Notes under the pieces: model-generated
Seen by the model: only the letters and a program-made list of their open reading frames with translations
The model's database searches: none
What the model was told of the DNA's origin: nothing
Origin: an uncultured Clostridia bacterium
GTDB lineage: Bacteria; Bacillota; Clostridia; Christensenellales; Pumilibacteraceae
Reading direction: 5' to 3'
DNA length: 64,000 bases
NCBI GenBank assembly: GCA_947581755.1
Contig: CANPVN010000001.1
Location: 1 to 64,000, forward strand
Program-made: the position numbers and the translations under genes
In this document: piece by piece, positions 29,914-39,484 of the stretch
Layout of the letters: every line of letters begins with the position of its first letter
Position numbering within the stretch: the first letter of the stretch is position 1

Positions 29914-30947
29914 AACAATTAAAAGTAGGAAATTTAATATTGGGCGACGGTGCAATACCCATTCAATCTATGACCAATGTGCCGACTTCGGACAGAGAAG
30001 CGTTATATGCTCAAGCCAAGTCGCTTATAGATAACGGTTGTGATTTGGTACGAGTTGCGGTATGCAGTCGCGCCGAAGCGGAGATTTGTTCGAAAGTATT
30101 CGTTGAACTGAACGCTCCCGTTTGCGCCGATATTCAATATGATTATAAATTAGCCGTTTTATGCAGTGATTTGGGCTTTGCGAAGGTTAGGATAAATCCC
30201 GGGAATATAGGCGGCGACGACAAAGTCGGAGAGGTCGTTGCCGCGGCAAAAGCCAACGGCACGGTACTCCGTGTCGGCGTAAATTCAGGCAGTTTACATA
30301 AAGATATAACAGCGCAATACGGAAAAGGCGCCGAGGCTATGGTAAAAAGCGTCGAGCAAAATTTGAGAATTTTGGAAAGACATAATTTCTTCGATACCGT
30401 TGTGTCGTTAAAGAGCAGTTCGGTGGCGTTGACTGTCGAGGCGAATCGTTTGTTCAGAAGTCGTTTTGATTATCCCTTGCATATAGGGATAACGGAAAGC
30501 GGTATCGGTGAAAATGCCGTCATAAAGTCGGCAATCGGAATAGGAGCGTTGTTATTGGATGGAATAGGAGAGACATTGAGGGTTTCTTTATCGGGCGATC
30601 CCGTTGCCGAGGTCGTTTATGCAAAGAAAATCCTGCGAGCGTTGGGAAAGGATAAAAATTTTTGTGAAGTTATCTCTTGTCCCACTTGCTCGAGATGTAA
30701 TTACGACCTTGCATCCATTGCCGATAAATTTCAAAAAGCGACAGCGAGCATTACAAAACCCGTAAAGGTTGCGATAATGGGTTGTTCTGTCAACGGAATA
30801 GGAGAAGCCGGAGACGCCGATTTCGGCATCGCCGGCGGTCGTGAAGATTGTGTAATATTTGCTCACGGAAAATTGATCCGTAAGCTGCCTTTCAACGAGG
30901 CTTATAATGAACTGCTGAAAATGGTAACGGAGTTTACAAATGAATAA
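29910..30947 (+). CDS. ispG: 4-hydroxy-3-methylbut-2-enyl diphosphate synthase
   Basis: A 345-residue [4Fe-4S] enzyme converting MEcPP to HMBPP, the sixth MEP step. GAIPIQSMTNVPTSD at the start, ADIQYD and RVGVNSGSL in the barrel, and the iron-sulfur domain with C257, C260 and C292 plus NGIGEAGDADFGIAGG are diagnostic. The GTG start overlaps rseP. In Bacillus the same slot carries proS, so ispG here completes an isoprenoid run. Confidence 0.95.
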   Translation: MKQLKVGNLILGDGAIPIQSMTNVPTSDREALYAQAKSLIDNGCDLVRVAVCSRAEAEICSKVFVELNAPVCADIQYDYKLAVLCSDLGFAKVRINPGNIGGDDKVGEVVAAAKANGTVLRVGVNSGSLHKDITAQYGKGAEAMVKSVEQNLRILERHNFFDTVVSLKSSSVALTVEANRLFRSRFDYPLHIGITESGIGENAVIKSAIGIGALLLDGIGETLRVSLSGDPVAEVVYAKKILRALGKDKNFCEVISCPTCSRCNYDLASIADKFQKATASITKPVKVAIMGCSVNGIGEAGDADFGIAGGREDCVIFAHGKLIRKLPFNEAYNELLKMVTEFTNE

Positions 30948-32490
30948 TTTAATGGTACGCTTCCATGACGAAACATTGGGAGAATTCGAATATCTTAAAT
31001 TAAATCTTTTGACTATAATCAAAAGTCGGAATGTTTTGGAGATAGATTTATCTTGTCCGCGTAAGTACGAAGAGACGGTTCGAAAGAATTTGTCTTATTT
31101 GGAAAAAGTTTTTGCCGATATTTTGGATGTAGACTATAAGATAGAAGTAAAATACAATTGTCCCGTATTCGAAAAGGACAAATTCATTCAGGATGTTATT
31201 GACTTTTTGGATGCGTATCCCGTTGTAAAAGGCAATCTTAAAAGAGAAAATATTTCCGTAGAAGACAGAGACGATTCCATAAAATGCGCTCTTAAGTTCG
31301 ATAAAAGTACTTATGATTATTGTCGGGGAATAAATTTGGTTCTTATTTTGAATAAGTTTGCGCGAGATAAATATTTCGACACAATAAGTTTTGAAATTTC
31401 TTCTTATGAAAATTCATTTGATTTTTCCGTTTTGGAAAAAAACGATATAATAGTTGAGGATAAAAATAATCTTATCGGCAACAGCCTTATGAGAAGGATA
31501 ACGGTTACCGATGTCGAAAGATACATAGGCTATGAAATAACAGGGGACGCTTTTTATATAGAGGACGCGACCGAAGGCGAAAAAATCTTTTGCGGAACTA
31601 TTGAAAATTATACCGAAATCAAAAGGAAACCCAAAGAGGGAGAAAAACAAGAAGATTTAAGACCTTTTTATAAATTTGTTTTAAGGGATTTTACGGGAGA
31701 GATCAATTGCGTGTATTTTCCCACAAAAGCTTCTTTTCCAAAAATGGCGGAGATAAAAAACGGTATTACCGTAAAGGCTCAAGGAATGGTAGAGAAAGAC
31801 AATTATACTCAAGGTCTCGTATTCAAGATCAGATCCATATCGTTTTGTAAATTGCCCGAAAACTTCGAGAAGGTCATCATCAAAAGGTGTGTGCCGAGGG
31901 AGTATATTTGCGTTCATCCCAAGCCTTATTTCACGGCGGTCCAAAAAGACCTGTTCGGCTTATCGGAAATCCGAATTCCGCCTTATCTGTCGGATAAAAC
32001 ATTTTGCGTATTCGATACCGAAACAACAGGGTTGGACCCTCGATTGGACAAAATTATAGAGATAGGCGCAGTTTTGTTGGAACACGGAAAAATCACTCAA
32101 ACATTTCAAAGTTTTATAAATCCGCACAGGGGATTGACTCCCAAAATAAGACAACTGACAAATATCACCGAAGCCGACTTGATCAACGCTCCCGAAACCG
32201 AAGATGTTTTATCGGATTTTTATAAATTCAGTTACGGATTGCCGTTGGTGGGACATAATATCAAATTCGACTACGAGTTTATTACCATGGAAGGGAAACC
32301 TTATAATATAGTTTTCGAAAATGAGCTTGTAGATACTTTGACTCTTGCGCAAAAGTTTTTGTCCTTGCGGCATTATAAGTTAGATAATGTGGCAAAATAT
32401 TTTGCCATAGTCAACGAGGGCGCGCACAGAGCGATATACGACGCATTGACAACCGCAAAGATTTTTATGAAATTTGCCGAAAGGCTATAA
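30940..32490 (+). CDS. PolC-derived protein: PolC N-terminal and OB domains plus DEDDh 3'-5' exonuclease, no PHP or polymerase
   Basis: A 516-residue protein at the locus where polC normally lies (after the uppS-rseP genes and before rimP). Residues about 1-150 resemble the PolC N-terminal region in layout and charge; residues about 180-310 form the OB-like domain (GTIENYTEIKRK, FYKFVLRDFTGEINCVYF). The stretch that should hold the first half of the PHP domain is reduced to about 40 residues without its HxH motifs. Residues 355-516 are a complete exonuclease: ExoI D359 and E361 (FDTETTG), ExoII N440/D444 (GHNIKFDYEF), ExoIII H496/D501 (HRAIYDAL). The gene then ends; no polymerase sequence follows. 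It overlaps ispG by 8 nt. It may be a stand-alone proofreading nuclease; its partner is unknown. Confidence 0.85.
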   Translation: MNNLMVRFHDETLGEFEYLKLNLLTIIKSRNVLEIDLSCPRKYEETVRKNLSYLEKVFADILDVDYKIEVKYNCPVFEKDKFIQDVIDFLDAYPVVKGNLKRENISVEDRDDSIKCALKFDKSTYDYCRGINLVLILNKFARDKYFDTISFEISSYENSFDFSVLEKNDIIVEDKNNLIGNSLMRRITVTDVERYIGYEITGDAFYIEDATEGEKIFCGTIENYTEIKRKPKEGEKQEDLRPFYKFVLRDFTGEINCVYFPTKASFPKMAEIKNGITVKAQGMVEKDNYTQGLVFKIRSISFCKLPENFEKVIIKRCVPREYICVHPKPYFTAVQKDLFGLSEIRIPPYLSDKTFCVFDTETTGLDPRLDKIIEIGAVLLEHGKITQTFQSFINPHRGLTPKIRQLTNITEADLINAPETEDVLSDFYKFSYGLPLVGHNIKFDYEFITMEGKPYNIVFENELVDTLTLAQKFLSLRHYKLDNVAKYFAIVNEGAHRAIYDALTTAKIFMKFAERL

Positions 32491-32497
32491 AAATCGC

Positions 32498-32526
32498 TTG
32501 ATTTTTATTTGAATTTATGATATATT
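32498..32526 (+). promoter_or_regulatory. Promoter of the rimP-nusA-infB operon
   Basis: TTGATT (32498-32503), 17-nt spacer, extended -10 TGATATATT (TATATT at 32521-32526). Confidence 0.8.
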
Positions 32527-32553
32527 TTAGATAGTAAATATCTGCGTATGTGG

Positions 32554-32575
32554 GAGTGAGCCGAAAGGTTCACTC
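32554..32575 (+). promoter_or_regulatory. GNRA-capped hairpin in the rimP leader
   Basis: A 9-bp stem with one G-T pair (32554-32562 with 32567-32575) closed by a GAAA tetraloop, followed by only TTACTTT. It lies 10 nt before the rimP RBS. The lack of a proper T-run argues against a terminator; it may be a protein-binding or stability element. Confidence 0.5.
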
Positions 32576-32599
32576 TTACTTTATGAGGAGGCTGAAATT

Positions 32600-33055
32600 T
32601 TGGATATCAAAAAGTTGGGCGAACAAATTTCTCCTACGCTCGAAGGTTTGGGGTACGAGTTGGTAGATATAGAATACGTTAAAAAGTACGGAGACATGCA
32701 TCTTATAATCTATATCGATACTCCTGCCGGAATAACCCTCGACGATTGCGAGAAAGCGAGCAATGCTCTCGACCCTCTTCTCGATGAAATAAATCCCACG
32801 GCAGATGCGCCGTACTCATTAGACGTTTCTTCTCCCGGGTTGGACAGACCTTTCAAAAAGCAACGCGACTACGAGAGAAATTACGGCAAGGAAGTAGAGA
32901 TAAAATTGTATGCTCCGATAAAAGGCAAAAAAGTTATCGAAGGCATACTGAAAGAAAAGACCGAAAACGTATTGACCGTCGAAGTTAACGGTGAAGACAA
33001 AACAATAGAATGTAACAGAATTGCGGTAGTCAGACCGCTTGTTAAATTCGAGTAA
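32600..33055 (+). CDS. rimP: Ribosome maturation factor RimP
   Basis: A 151-residue RimP, needed for 30S maturation. The N-terminal alpha/beta domain (LGYELVDIEYVKKYGDMHLIIYID...ITLDDCEKASNALDPLLDE) and the signature LDVSSPGLDRPFK are followed by the SH3-like domain. The TTG start at 32600 has GAGGAGG 8 nt upstream and matches family N-termini. First gene of the nusA operon, as in Bacillus (ylxS). Confidence 0.94.
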   Translation: MDIKKLGEQISPTLEGLGYELVDIEYVKKYGDMHLIIYIDTPAGITLDDCEKASNALDPLLDEINPTADAPYSLDVSSPGLDRPFKKQRDYERNYGKEVEIKLYAPIKGKKVIEGILKEKTENVLTVEVNGEDKTIECNRIAVVRPLVKFE

Positions 33056-33074
33056 TCACGGAGGAACAATTTTA

Positions 33075-34214
33075 ATGGTAAACAAGGATTTTTATGCCGC
33101 GCTTGACGAACTTGAATCGCAAAAACATATAAAGAAGGAAGTTTTTCTTCAGGCATTGGAAACGGCTCTTACTATTGCTTATAAAAAACATACAGGTGAA
33201 AGCCGAGCAATAGAGGTGAGACTTTCTCCCGAGCGCAACACAATCAGGATTTTTGCATATCTTACTGTAGTGGAACAAGTCGAAGACAGAGATACTCAAA
33301 TAAGTCTCGAAGATGCCAGACTCAAAGACAAAAAGATAAAAATAGGCGAGACTGTAAGTGAGGAGATAAATTCCAAGGATTTCGGCAGAATTGCGGCTCA
33401 AACAGCAAGACAGGTTATAATGCAAAAACTGAGAGAAGTCGAAAGTGAAATTGCTTACAGTGAACTCAGCCAAAAAGAGGACGAATTGATTACCTGTGTT
33501 GTACGACGTATCGAAGGCGATAATGTTTATGTGGAAATAAATAAATTGGAAGCGTTGTTAGCTCCCGCGGATCAAGCGCCTCATGACCGATTCAGCGTGG
33601 GTGACAGAATAAAAGTTTATGTAAAAAAAATCAAACCCGGCAATCACGGTCCTCAGATAATGGTATCGAGAACTGTTGCGGGATTTGTAAAAAAACTTTT
33701 CGAACTCGAAGTGCCCGAGATTGCCGCCGGACTTGTAACTATTAAATCGATCGTGCGCGAAGCGGGTTACAGAACCAAGATGGCGGTTTACAGCGAGGAT
33801 AGTTCCATCGACGCTCTCGGAGCATGCGTCGGTAATCGCGGAATGAGAGTAAATGCGATTGTTTCAGAACTCGGCGGCGAAAAAATCGATATAATTCCTT
33901 GGTGTCCCGATATATTGGAGTTTATAGCGCGTTCTTTGTCTCCCGCAAAAGTTGTGGCGGTACAGGCGATCGACGAGGAAAAAGTCGCAAAAGTAATAGT
34001 TATGGACGATATGTTATCGTTGGCAATAGGTAAAGACGGACAGAATGCGAGACTTGCGGCAAAACTTACGGGTTGGAAAGTCGATGTCAAGCCTTATTCC
34101 AAATATCTTATAGAGCAAGAAGAAGAAAAAGCGGAGGAGCCTCAAAGTAAGGAGACAAACGAAGAGGACGACCTTTCCGAATTGGACTCTTTGGAGGATG
34201 ACGGTGACAAATAG
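33075..34214 (+). CDS. nusA: Transcription termination/antitermination factor NusA
   Basis: A 379-residue NusA binding RNA polymerase and nascent RNA. Order: N-terminal polymerase-binding domain (to about 125), S1 (about 135-200), then KH1 and KH2 (ACVGNRGMRVNAIVSELGGEKIDIIPW; LAIGKDGQNARLAAKLTGW), and an acidic C-terminal tail. The E. coli-type C-terminal repeats are absent, as in Firmicutes. The ATG at 33075 is chosen: GGAGG is 10 nt upstream and earlier in-frame ATG would overlap rimP. Confidence 0.96.
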   Translation: MVNKDFYAALDELESQKHIKKEVFLQALETALTIAYKKHTGESRAIEVRLSPERNTIRIFAYLTVVEQVEDRDTQISLEDARLKDKKIKIGETVSEEINSKDFGRIAAQTARQVIMQKLREVESEIAYSELSQKEDELITCVVRRIEGDNVYVEINKLEALLAPADQAPHDRFSVGDRIKVYVKKIKPGNHGPQIMVSRTVAGFVKKLFELEVPEIAAGLVTIKSIVREAGYRTKMAVYSEDSSIDALGACVGNRGMRVNAIVSELGGEKIDIIPWCPDILEFIARSLSPAKVVAVQAIDEEKVAKVIVMDDMLSLAIGKDGQNARLAAKLTGWKVDVKPYSKYLIEQEEEKAEEPQSKETNEEDDLSELDSLEDDGDK

Positions 34215-34467
34215 ACCTCAACGAATGTGTGTGGCATGCCGCAGTCATGAGGAAAAGAGAAATCTCGTAAGAATAGTTCGTTCATCGGATGGAACGGTTT
34301 CCGTGGATTTGACGGGCAAGGCAAACGGCAGAGGAGCATATCTTTGCTTGAATAAAGAGTGCATTGCAAAAAGCAAAAAGACAAATGCTTTGGGTAGGGC
34401 GCTTAAGTGTGAAATCGATTCCGAAATCTATTCTTTATTGGAGAGTAAATGCGATGGGAATGGTTGA
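34204..34467 (+). CDS. ylxR: YlxR family protein (RNase P-associated regulator RnpM)
   Basis: An 87-residue protein with the family signature RMCVACRSHEEKRNLVRIVR and GKANGRGAYLC, starting inside the nusA end. The GTG at 34204 is preferred over the ATG at 34198 since GGAGG (34193-34197) abuts the ATG but is 6 nt from the GTG. Bacillus YlxR binds RNase P RNA and modulates it. Conserved member of the nusA-infB operon. Confidence 0.9.
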   Translation: MTNRPQRMCVACRSHEEKRNLVRIVRSSDGTVSVDLTGKANGRGAYLCLNKECIAKSKKTNALGRALKCEIDSEIYSLLESKCDGNG

Positions 34468-34759
34468 AAAACTTTTGGGCTTTGCCATAAAAGCAAATAA
34501 GATAGTTTTTGGGACCGATAATATTTTAAAGAAAAGAGTTTATTTGATTATAGCGGCGGATTCGTTAAGTAAAGTTGCTGTAAAAAAATTGGTATCGACA
34601 AAGAAAGACGTACCGCTATTCATAACGAACTTATCTATTGAGCAGTTTATAAGACGAGAAGGTTGCAAAGTCATAGGACTTGCAGACAGTCAGATGGCAA
34701 ACGCAATAATCAATAATTTTGACAGTAATTATCAGAGGATAATCTTGGAGGAAAACTGA
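34454..34759 (+). CDS. ylxQ: L7Ae/L30e-like ribosome-associated protein YlxQ
   Basis: A 101-residue protein of the L7Ae/L30e/Gadd45 kink-turn-binding fold: KLLGFAIKANKIVFGTDNI..., then a mid-region AADSLSKVAVKKL and NLSIEQF. A start at 34454 is chosen from GGAGAG 8 nt upstream; it overlaps ylxR by 14 nt. Between ylxR and infB, exactly as in Bacillus; the function is likely k-turn RNA binding, not experimentally settled. Confidence 0.85.
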   Translation: MGMVEKLLGFAIKANKIVFGTDNILKKRVYLIIAADSLSKVAVKKLVSTKKDVPLFITNLSIEQFIRREGCKVIGLADSQMANAIINNFDSNYQRIILEEN

Positions 34760-34761
34760 TT

Positions 34762-37359
34762 TTGGCAAATACTACCTCAACACCGAAAAAAGAAGCAAAA
34801 TTCGAAAGCGTTAAAAAGTTGAACGCTATTGTGCAATCCGGAGAGACTACGGCGCTTATTGCCGATTTCAAGGATTTGCGAATGAAAATAGACGCCCTGA
34901 TTAAATCCGAGAGGGCAAAAGTTCAACAAATAAAGCAAAGAAAAGTAGAACTTGATAAAAAACAAGAAGATGAAACGATGGTAAGTCGGGTTAAACCCGA
35001 ATTGAAAAAGGAAGTATCCGAAGATACCGCTACCACCGTGGTTTCCGTTCCCAAAGAAAAGCCGACGGAAAAGCCCAAGAAGGATAATTCTGCGACTTCG
35101 AAAACAGCGTCTAAACCGATTTCAAAAGAAAAAGTGATTGTAGAGCCGAAAAAACCCGAGATCCGCACGAAAACCATCGATAATTCAGTGGTGCCCAATT
35201 ATATAAGAGGAGTTATGACTCCCTCGCAAAAAACGGCGATACAACCGACTAAGCCCAATCGCGATTCCAAAAAGAATACTTCTCAGTCCAATAAGCCAAA
35301 TCAGAACGGACCGAGAAATTCTTCTTTCGAAAGGAAACCGATCGATAAAAACAAGAATGAATTCCGCACTTCGAAGCCGAGCGGAACATACGTTGCGGAA
35401 TTTGTTGCGCCCGTAACAAAAGAGCGCAAGCAACACGAGAAGAAAAAGGATAATTTCAAACCCGAAGATAAAAAATCAATGAATAAGCGTACCCTTATTC
35501 GTAAAGGATTCATAACCGAAGATGTTGATGAAGACAGAATGGGTACCCGAAAATTAAAGAACAAAAAGACAAAACCTCAGCCTGTATTTACTCCGATTAA
35601 AATTACAAAAGCGGTTATAACCACCGAAAATCTTACGGTTAAGATATTGAGTGAAAAAATAGGTAAGACCGCGCAGGAAATTATCAAGCAACTCATGCTG
35701 TTGGGAATTATGACTAATATAAACAGCGTGGTGGACTTTCCCACAATGGAACTTGTTGCGAACGAACTCGGGGTCGAATTGGAATTAAAACTCGAACAGA
35801 CTCAAGAAGCCAAAATAGAAGCAGGTTTCGAAGAAGCCGATGACGAAAACAATCTCGTAAAAAGACCTCCCATAATTACCGTTATGGGTCACGTCGATCA
35901 CGGTAAGACCTCTTTACTCGATGCGATAAGAAAGACAGCAGTCGCGTCGGGAGAAGCGGGCGGCATTACTCAGCATATCGGCGCTTATTCGGTAATGTGT
36001 AAAGGAGAAAAGATAACATTCCTTGATACACCGGGACATGAAGCGTTTACGGAAATGCGCGCAAGAGGCGCAAAAGTTACGGATATAGCGGTGCTTATTG
36101 TTGCTGCCGATGACGGCGTAATGCCTCAAACCGTAGAAGCGATCAACCATGCAAAAGCCGCAAAAGTTCCCATTTTGGTTGCTATTAATAAAATAGACAA
36201 ACCCGGCGCAAACCCCGATAAAGTCAAACAGGATTTGATGAACTACGATCTTGTCCCCGAAGAGTGGGGCGGAGAAACAATCATGGTTCCCGTTTCGGCT
36301 AAGACGGGCGAAGGGTTGGATAAACTTTTGGAAATGATTCTTTTGTTGTCCGAATACAACAATTACAGAGCAAATCCCGCAAGAAAGGCAAAATGTTCGA
36401 TAATCGAAGCCAAACTTGATAAAGGGAAGGGACCTATTGCGAACATTATCGTTATGAACGGAACACTTCATACGGGTGATTTTGTAGTATCGGGAATGAC
36501 TTTCGGAAGAATAAGAGCGATGGTCGATGACAAGGGAAGAACGATAAAAGAAGCGACTCCGTCTACTCCCGTGTCGGTGCTCGGCTTTACCGATGTGCCT
36601 CAGGCGGGGGACGTTGTATATGTCGTAGACGACGAAAAGACCGCAAAGCAAGTGGTAGACGAGAGAAATACAAAACTTAAAAACAATGCCGCAAACCAAG
36701 GACAGAAAATCACTCTCGATGATGTATTTAACAAAATTTCCGAAGGCAATATGAAAGAGTTGAATATTCTTATAAAAGCAGATGTTCAGGGTTCTGTCGA
36801 GGCTCTTAAAAATTCTCTTATAAAACTTTCCAATGACGAAGTGAAAGTCAATGTGGTTCACGGCGGAGTGGGAGCAATAAACAAGTCGGATCTTATGCTT
36901 GCCGAGGTTTCCAACGCGATAATCATAGGATTTAACGTAAGACCTGACGCGGAATCTAAAACAGTAGCGGAAAACAAAGGTATAGATATTCGTCTGTACA
37001 GAGTTATATACGAGGCTATAGATGATGTACAGAATGCAATGAAGGGACTTATTGCGCCCAAGACAAAGGAAACTGTTTTGGGACGAGCGTTGGTCAAAAA
37101 TATCATAAAGATACCCAATGTCGGATTTATTGCAGGTAGTTATGTAAAATCAGGCAAGATATTGAGAAATTCTTTTGTCAGAATATATCGTGATAACGTT
37201 GTCGTATTCGACGGCAAAATAGATACTCTCAAAAGGTTTAAGGATGATGTAAAAGAAGTCGCCACAGGTTTCGAATGCGGCATAAGCGTAGAAAATTTTG
37301 ATAAATTCCAAGAAAACGACGAAATCGAATCTTATATTTTAGAGGAAGTTCGCGAATAA
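34762..37359 (+). CDS. infB: Translation initiation factor IF-2
   Basis: An 865-residue IF-2, which delivers initiator tRNA and joins subunits. The first about 280 residues are a low-complexity Lys/Pro/Ser/Thr-rich linker after a short N-terminal helix; then the IF2_N domain, the GTPase domain with [12 protein letters not shown] (G1), DTPGHEAF (G3) and NKIDKP (G4), and the C1/C2 domains. The TTG start at 34762 has GGAGG 10 nt upstream and there is no closer ATG. It is the core of the rimP-ribF operon. Confidence 0.96.
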   Translation: MANTTSTPKKEAKFESVKKLNAIVQSGETTALIADFKDLRMKIDALIKSERAKVQQIKQRKVELDKKQEDETMVSRVKPELKKEVSEDTATTVVSVPKEKPTEKPKKDNSATSKTASKPISKEKVIVEPKKPEIRTKTIDNSVVPNYIRGVMTPSQKTAIQPTKPNRDSKKNTSQSNKPNQNGPRNSSFERKPIDKNKNEFRTSKPSGTYVAEFVAPVTKERKQHEKKKDNFKPEDKKSMNKRTLIRKGFITEDVDEDRMGTRKLKNKKTKPQPVFTPIKITKAVITTENLTVKILSEKIGKTAQEIIKQLMLLGIMTNINSVVDFPTMELVANELGVELELKLEQTQEAKIEAGFEEADDENNLVKRPPIITVMGHVDHGKTSLLDAIRKTAVASGEAGGITQHIGAYSVMCKGEKITFLDTPGHEAFTEMRARGAKVTDIAVLIVAADDGVMPQTVEAINHAKAAKVPILVAINKIDKPGANPDKVKQDLMNYDLVPEEWGGETIMVPVSAKTGEGLDKLLEMILLLSEYNNYRANPARKAKCSIIEAKLDKGKGPIANIIVMNGTLHTGDFVVSGMTFGRIRAMVDDKGRTIKEATPSTPVSVLGFTDVPQAGDVVYVVDDEKTAKQVVDERNTKLKNNAANQGQKITLDDVFNKISEGNMKELNILIKADVQGSVEALKNSLIKLSNDEVKVNVVHGGVGAINKSDLMLAEVSNAIIIGFNVRPDAESKTVAENKGIDIRLYRVIYEAIDDVQNAMKGLIAPKTKETVLGRALVKNIIKIPNVGFIAGSYVKSGKILRNSFVRIYRDNVVVFDGKIDTLKRFKDDVKEVATGFECGISVENFDKFQENDEIESYILEEVRE

Positions 37360-37362
37360 AAA

Positions 37363-37728
37363 ATGAATGTCAGACTTGAAAGAATTAACAGTGAAATAAT
37401 GAAAGAACTTTCGGTAATCATAAGGAACTTAAAGGATCCGAGAATTACCGAAATGATAAGCGTTCTGTCCGTGGATACCGCCAAGGATCTGAAAACAGCA
37501 AAAGTATATGTCAGTATATACGGAAATGAAGAAAAGAAGCAAGAGACCTTCAATGCGCTTGTTCATTCCGTAGGCTTTATTCGTAAGGAATTATCTGTTG
37601 CCTTGAGAGATTTGAAAAGTGTACCTCAAATTAAATTCATTTTGGATACTTCAATGGAATACTCTCAAAAAATAAATACAATTCTCGAAGGAATTACTTT
37701 CCATGATGATACTACAGATACTGAATAA
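37363..37728 (+). CDS. rbfA: Ribosome-binding factor A
   Basis: A 121-residue KH-type protein needed for 16S rRNA maturation: R(L/I)ERINSEIMKELSVIIR at the start, DPRITEMISVLSVDTAKDLKTAKVYVS, then PQIKFILDTSMEYSQKI. It lies 3 nt after infB and overlaps nrnA by 26 nt. Confidence 0.95.
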   Translation: MNVRLERINSEIMKELSVIIRNLKDPRITEMISVLSVDTAKDLKTAKVYVSIYGNEEKKQETFNALVHSVGFIRKELSVALRDLKSVPQIKFILDTSMEYSQKINTILEGITFHDDTTDTE

Positions 37729-38641
37729 TTGTAAAACCGTCCTTATAGTCGGACACATGAGAGCGGACGGAGACTGCATAGGCGCGGGACTTGCGTTAAA
37801 GATCGCTTTGGAAAAGAGCGGAATGCAAGCGGATTTTGTATGCGATTCCGATTTACCGTCTTTTGATTTTATGCCGTGTTTCGATACCGTAAACAAACCT
37901 CGATTTACTTCTTATGACGCCGTTATTGCGGAAGATTGCGGTGATAAGATGAGAATGGGCAAATATAAGACGGAGTTTTCTTCTGCAAAATTAACTTTGA
38001 ACATAGATCATCATATTTCCAATATAGGATTTGCCGACTATAACGAAGTCAAATCGGACAAGAGCAGTACTTGCGAGGTATTGTATGATATTTTGAAGCC
38101 GTTGGATTTAATCGATAAAGATATAGCGACATGTCTTTATGTGGGATTGAGTACCGATACGGGGCATTTTATCCATAATACGACTACTCAAAAGGTCTTT
38201 TCGATAGCGGCGGATTTGTTGGGTTACGGCATTGATGCGTCGCAAATAGCGTCCGATATTTATCGCCGAAATACAATTGAAAAGACGATGCTTGTGTCCA
38301 AGGCGTTGGCGTCGATAAAAACATATTTGAATGATTCTTTGGGAATTATAGTGATTACAACCGAAATGTTGGAAAGTTGCGGATGTACCATAGTCGATAC
38401 AGAAGGGATTATAGATGATTTGATGAAAATCGGGAAAGTCAAAATCGGCTTGTGTATTACCGAGCAAAAAGCGAATTTTTATAAAGTCAGCATTCGTTCC
38501 AAAGGCGCAAATGTTGCAAGAGTTGCCGAGCAATTCGGAGGCGGCGGGCATGTTCGCGCTGCGGGGTTTGTTATAAGCGGAATTTTGCAAAATGCCATAG
38601 ATTCGATAATAACCGCCATTCAAGAAAGCGATATTTTATGA
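37703..38641 (+). CDS. nrnA: DHH-family bifunctional oligoribonuclease/PAP phosphatase
   Basis: A 312-residue DHH/DHHA1 phosphoesterase of the NrnA type that degrades short RNA oligonucleotides and dephosphorylates pAp. The catalytic set is seen: RADGDCIG (motif I), EDCGD (motif II), IDHHISN (the DHH motif) and the C-terminal GGGGHVRAAGF of DHHA1. GAAGGA is 9 nt before the ATG. It lies between rbfA and truB, a frequent clostridial arrangement. Confidence 0.93.
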   Translation: MMILQILNNCKTVLIVGHMRADGDCIGAGLALKIALEKSGMQADFVCDSDLPSFDFMPCFDTVNKPRFTSYDAVIAEDCGDKMRMGKYKTEFSSAKLTLNIDHHISNIGFADYNEVKSDKSSTCEVLYDILKPLDLIDKDIATCLYVGLSTDTGHFIHNTTTQKVFSIAADLLGYGIDASQIASDIYRRNTIEKTMLVSKALASIKTYLNDSLGIIVITTEMLESCGCTIVDTEGIIDDLMKIGKVKIGLCITEQKANFYKVSIRSKGANVARVAEQFGGGGHVRAAGFVISGILQNAIDSIITAIQESDIL

Positions 38642-39483
38642 AGGGCATAATAAATCTTTATAAGCCGAGTGGATTCACTTCGTCCGACGCGGTAGTAAAA
38701 ACAAAAAAAATTTTGAACGAACGCACAGTCGGGCACATGGGGACTTTGGATCCGATGGGAGAAGGCGTTTTGCCTTTGGGAGTCGGAAAAGGCGCAAGGC
38801 TTTTTGATTATTTTCTGAGAAAGGACAAGTTATATCGCGCGACATTCCGTTTCGGATACGAGACGGATACATTGGATAGGTGCGGAGAAATTATTGCCGA
38901 CGGCGGAAAAATTCCTTTATTTGAAGATATAAAAGAAGCGACAAAGAATTTTATCGGAACTATACGGCAATTGCCTCCGAGGTATTCCGCTAAGAGCATA
39001 AACGGTGAAAAAGCATATAAAAAGGCAAGACGCGGAGAAAATTTTGAATTAAAGCCGACGGAGGTAACTATTTATTCGCTTGATGCGGAAGAGCAAGGCG
39101 AAGACATCTCATTAACCGTAAAATGTTCCGCGGGCACTTATATCAGATCTATCGGACGCGATTTGGCGCACTATCTCAATACTTTTTGTACGATGACGAG
39201 TATTGTAAGGTTGCAAGCGGGACCCTTTCGTATAGAGGATTGCATCACTTTTGACTCGCTGGAAAAACTGAAAGAAAAGGCAATTATTCCCTTGGAGAGG
39301 GTTTTACGTGATGTTAAACGCATTGATGTTCCTTCCGATATGTATTTTAAATTGAGTAACGGAATATCGATATCGACGGCTCCTTTTACGGATAAAAGAA
39401 CGGTATTTTGTCGGGGCGAATTATTCGGATTGGGTTCGGCTCCCGAGGGACAACTCAAAATCGAAACCTATTTAAAGGACTGA
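38638..39483 (+). CDS. truB: tRNA pseudouridine-55 synthase
   Basis: A 281-residue TruB making pseudouridine 55 in the T-loop of tRNAs. The catalytic Asp is D38 in GHMGTLDPMGEGVLPLGVG, followed by the KLYRATFRFG, PPRYSAKSINGEKAYKKARRG and CSAGTYIRSIGRDLA motifs. It overlaps nrnA by 4 nt and is followed directly by ribF. Confidence 0.96.
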   Translation: MKGIINLYKPSGFTSSDAVVKTKKILNERTVGHMGTLDPMGEGVLPLGVGKGARLFDYFLRKDKLYRATFRFGYETDTLDRCGEIIADGGKIPLFEDIKEATKNFIGTIRQLPPRYSAKSINGEKAYKKARRGENFELKPTEVTIYSLDAEEQGEDISLTVKCSAGTYIRSIGRDLAHYLNTFCTMTSIVRLQAGPFRIEDCITFDSLEKLKEKAIIPLERVLRDVKRIDVPSDMYFKLSNGISISTAPFTDKRTVFCRGELFGLGSAPEGQLKIETYLKD

Positions 39484-39484
39484 T

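Noticed and set aside
32490-32600. A frameshifted continuation of polC after the exonuclease
   Set aside because: Only 109 nt lie before rimP, and they hold a promoter and a hairpin leader; there is no space for a polymerase domain in any frame.
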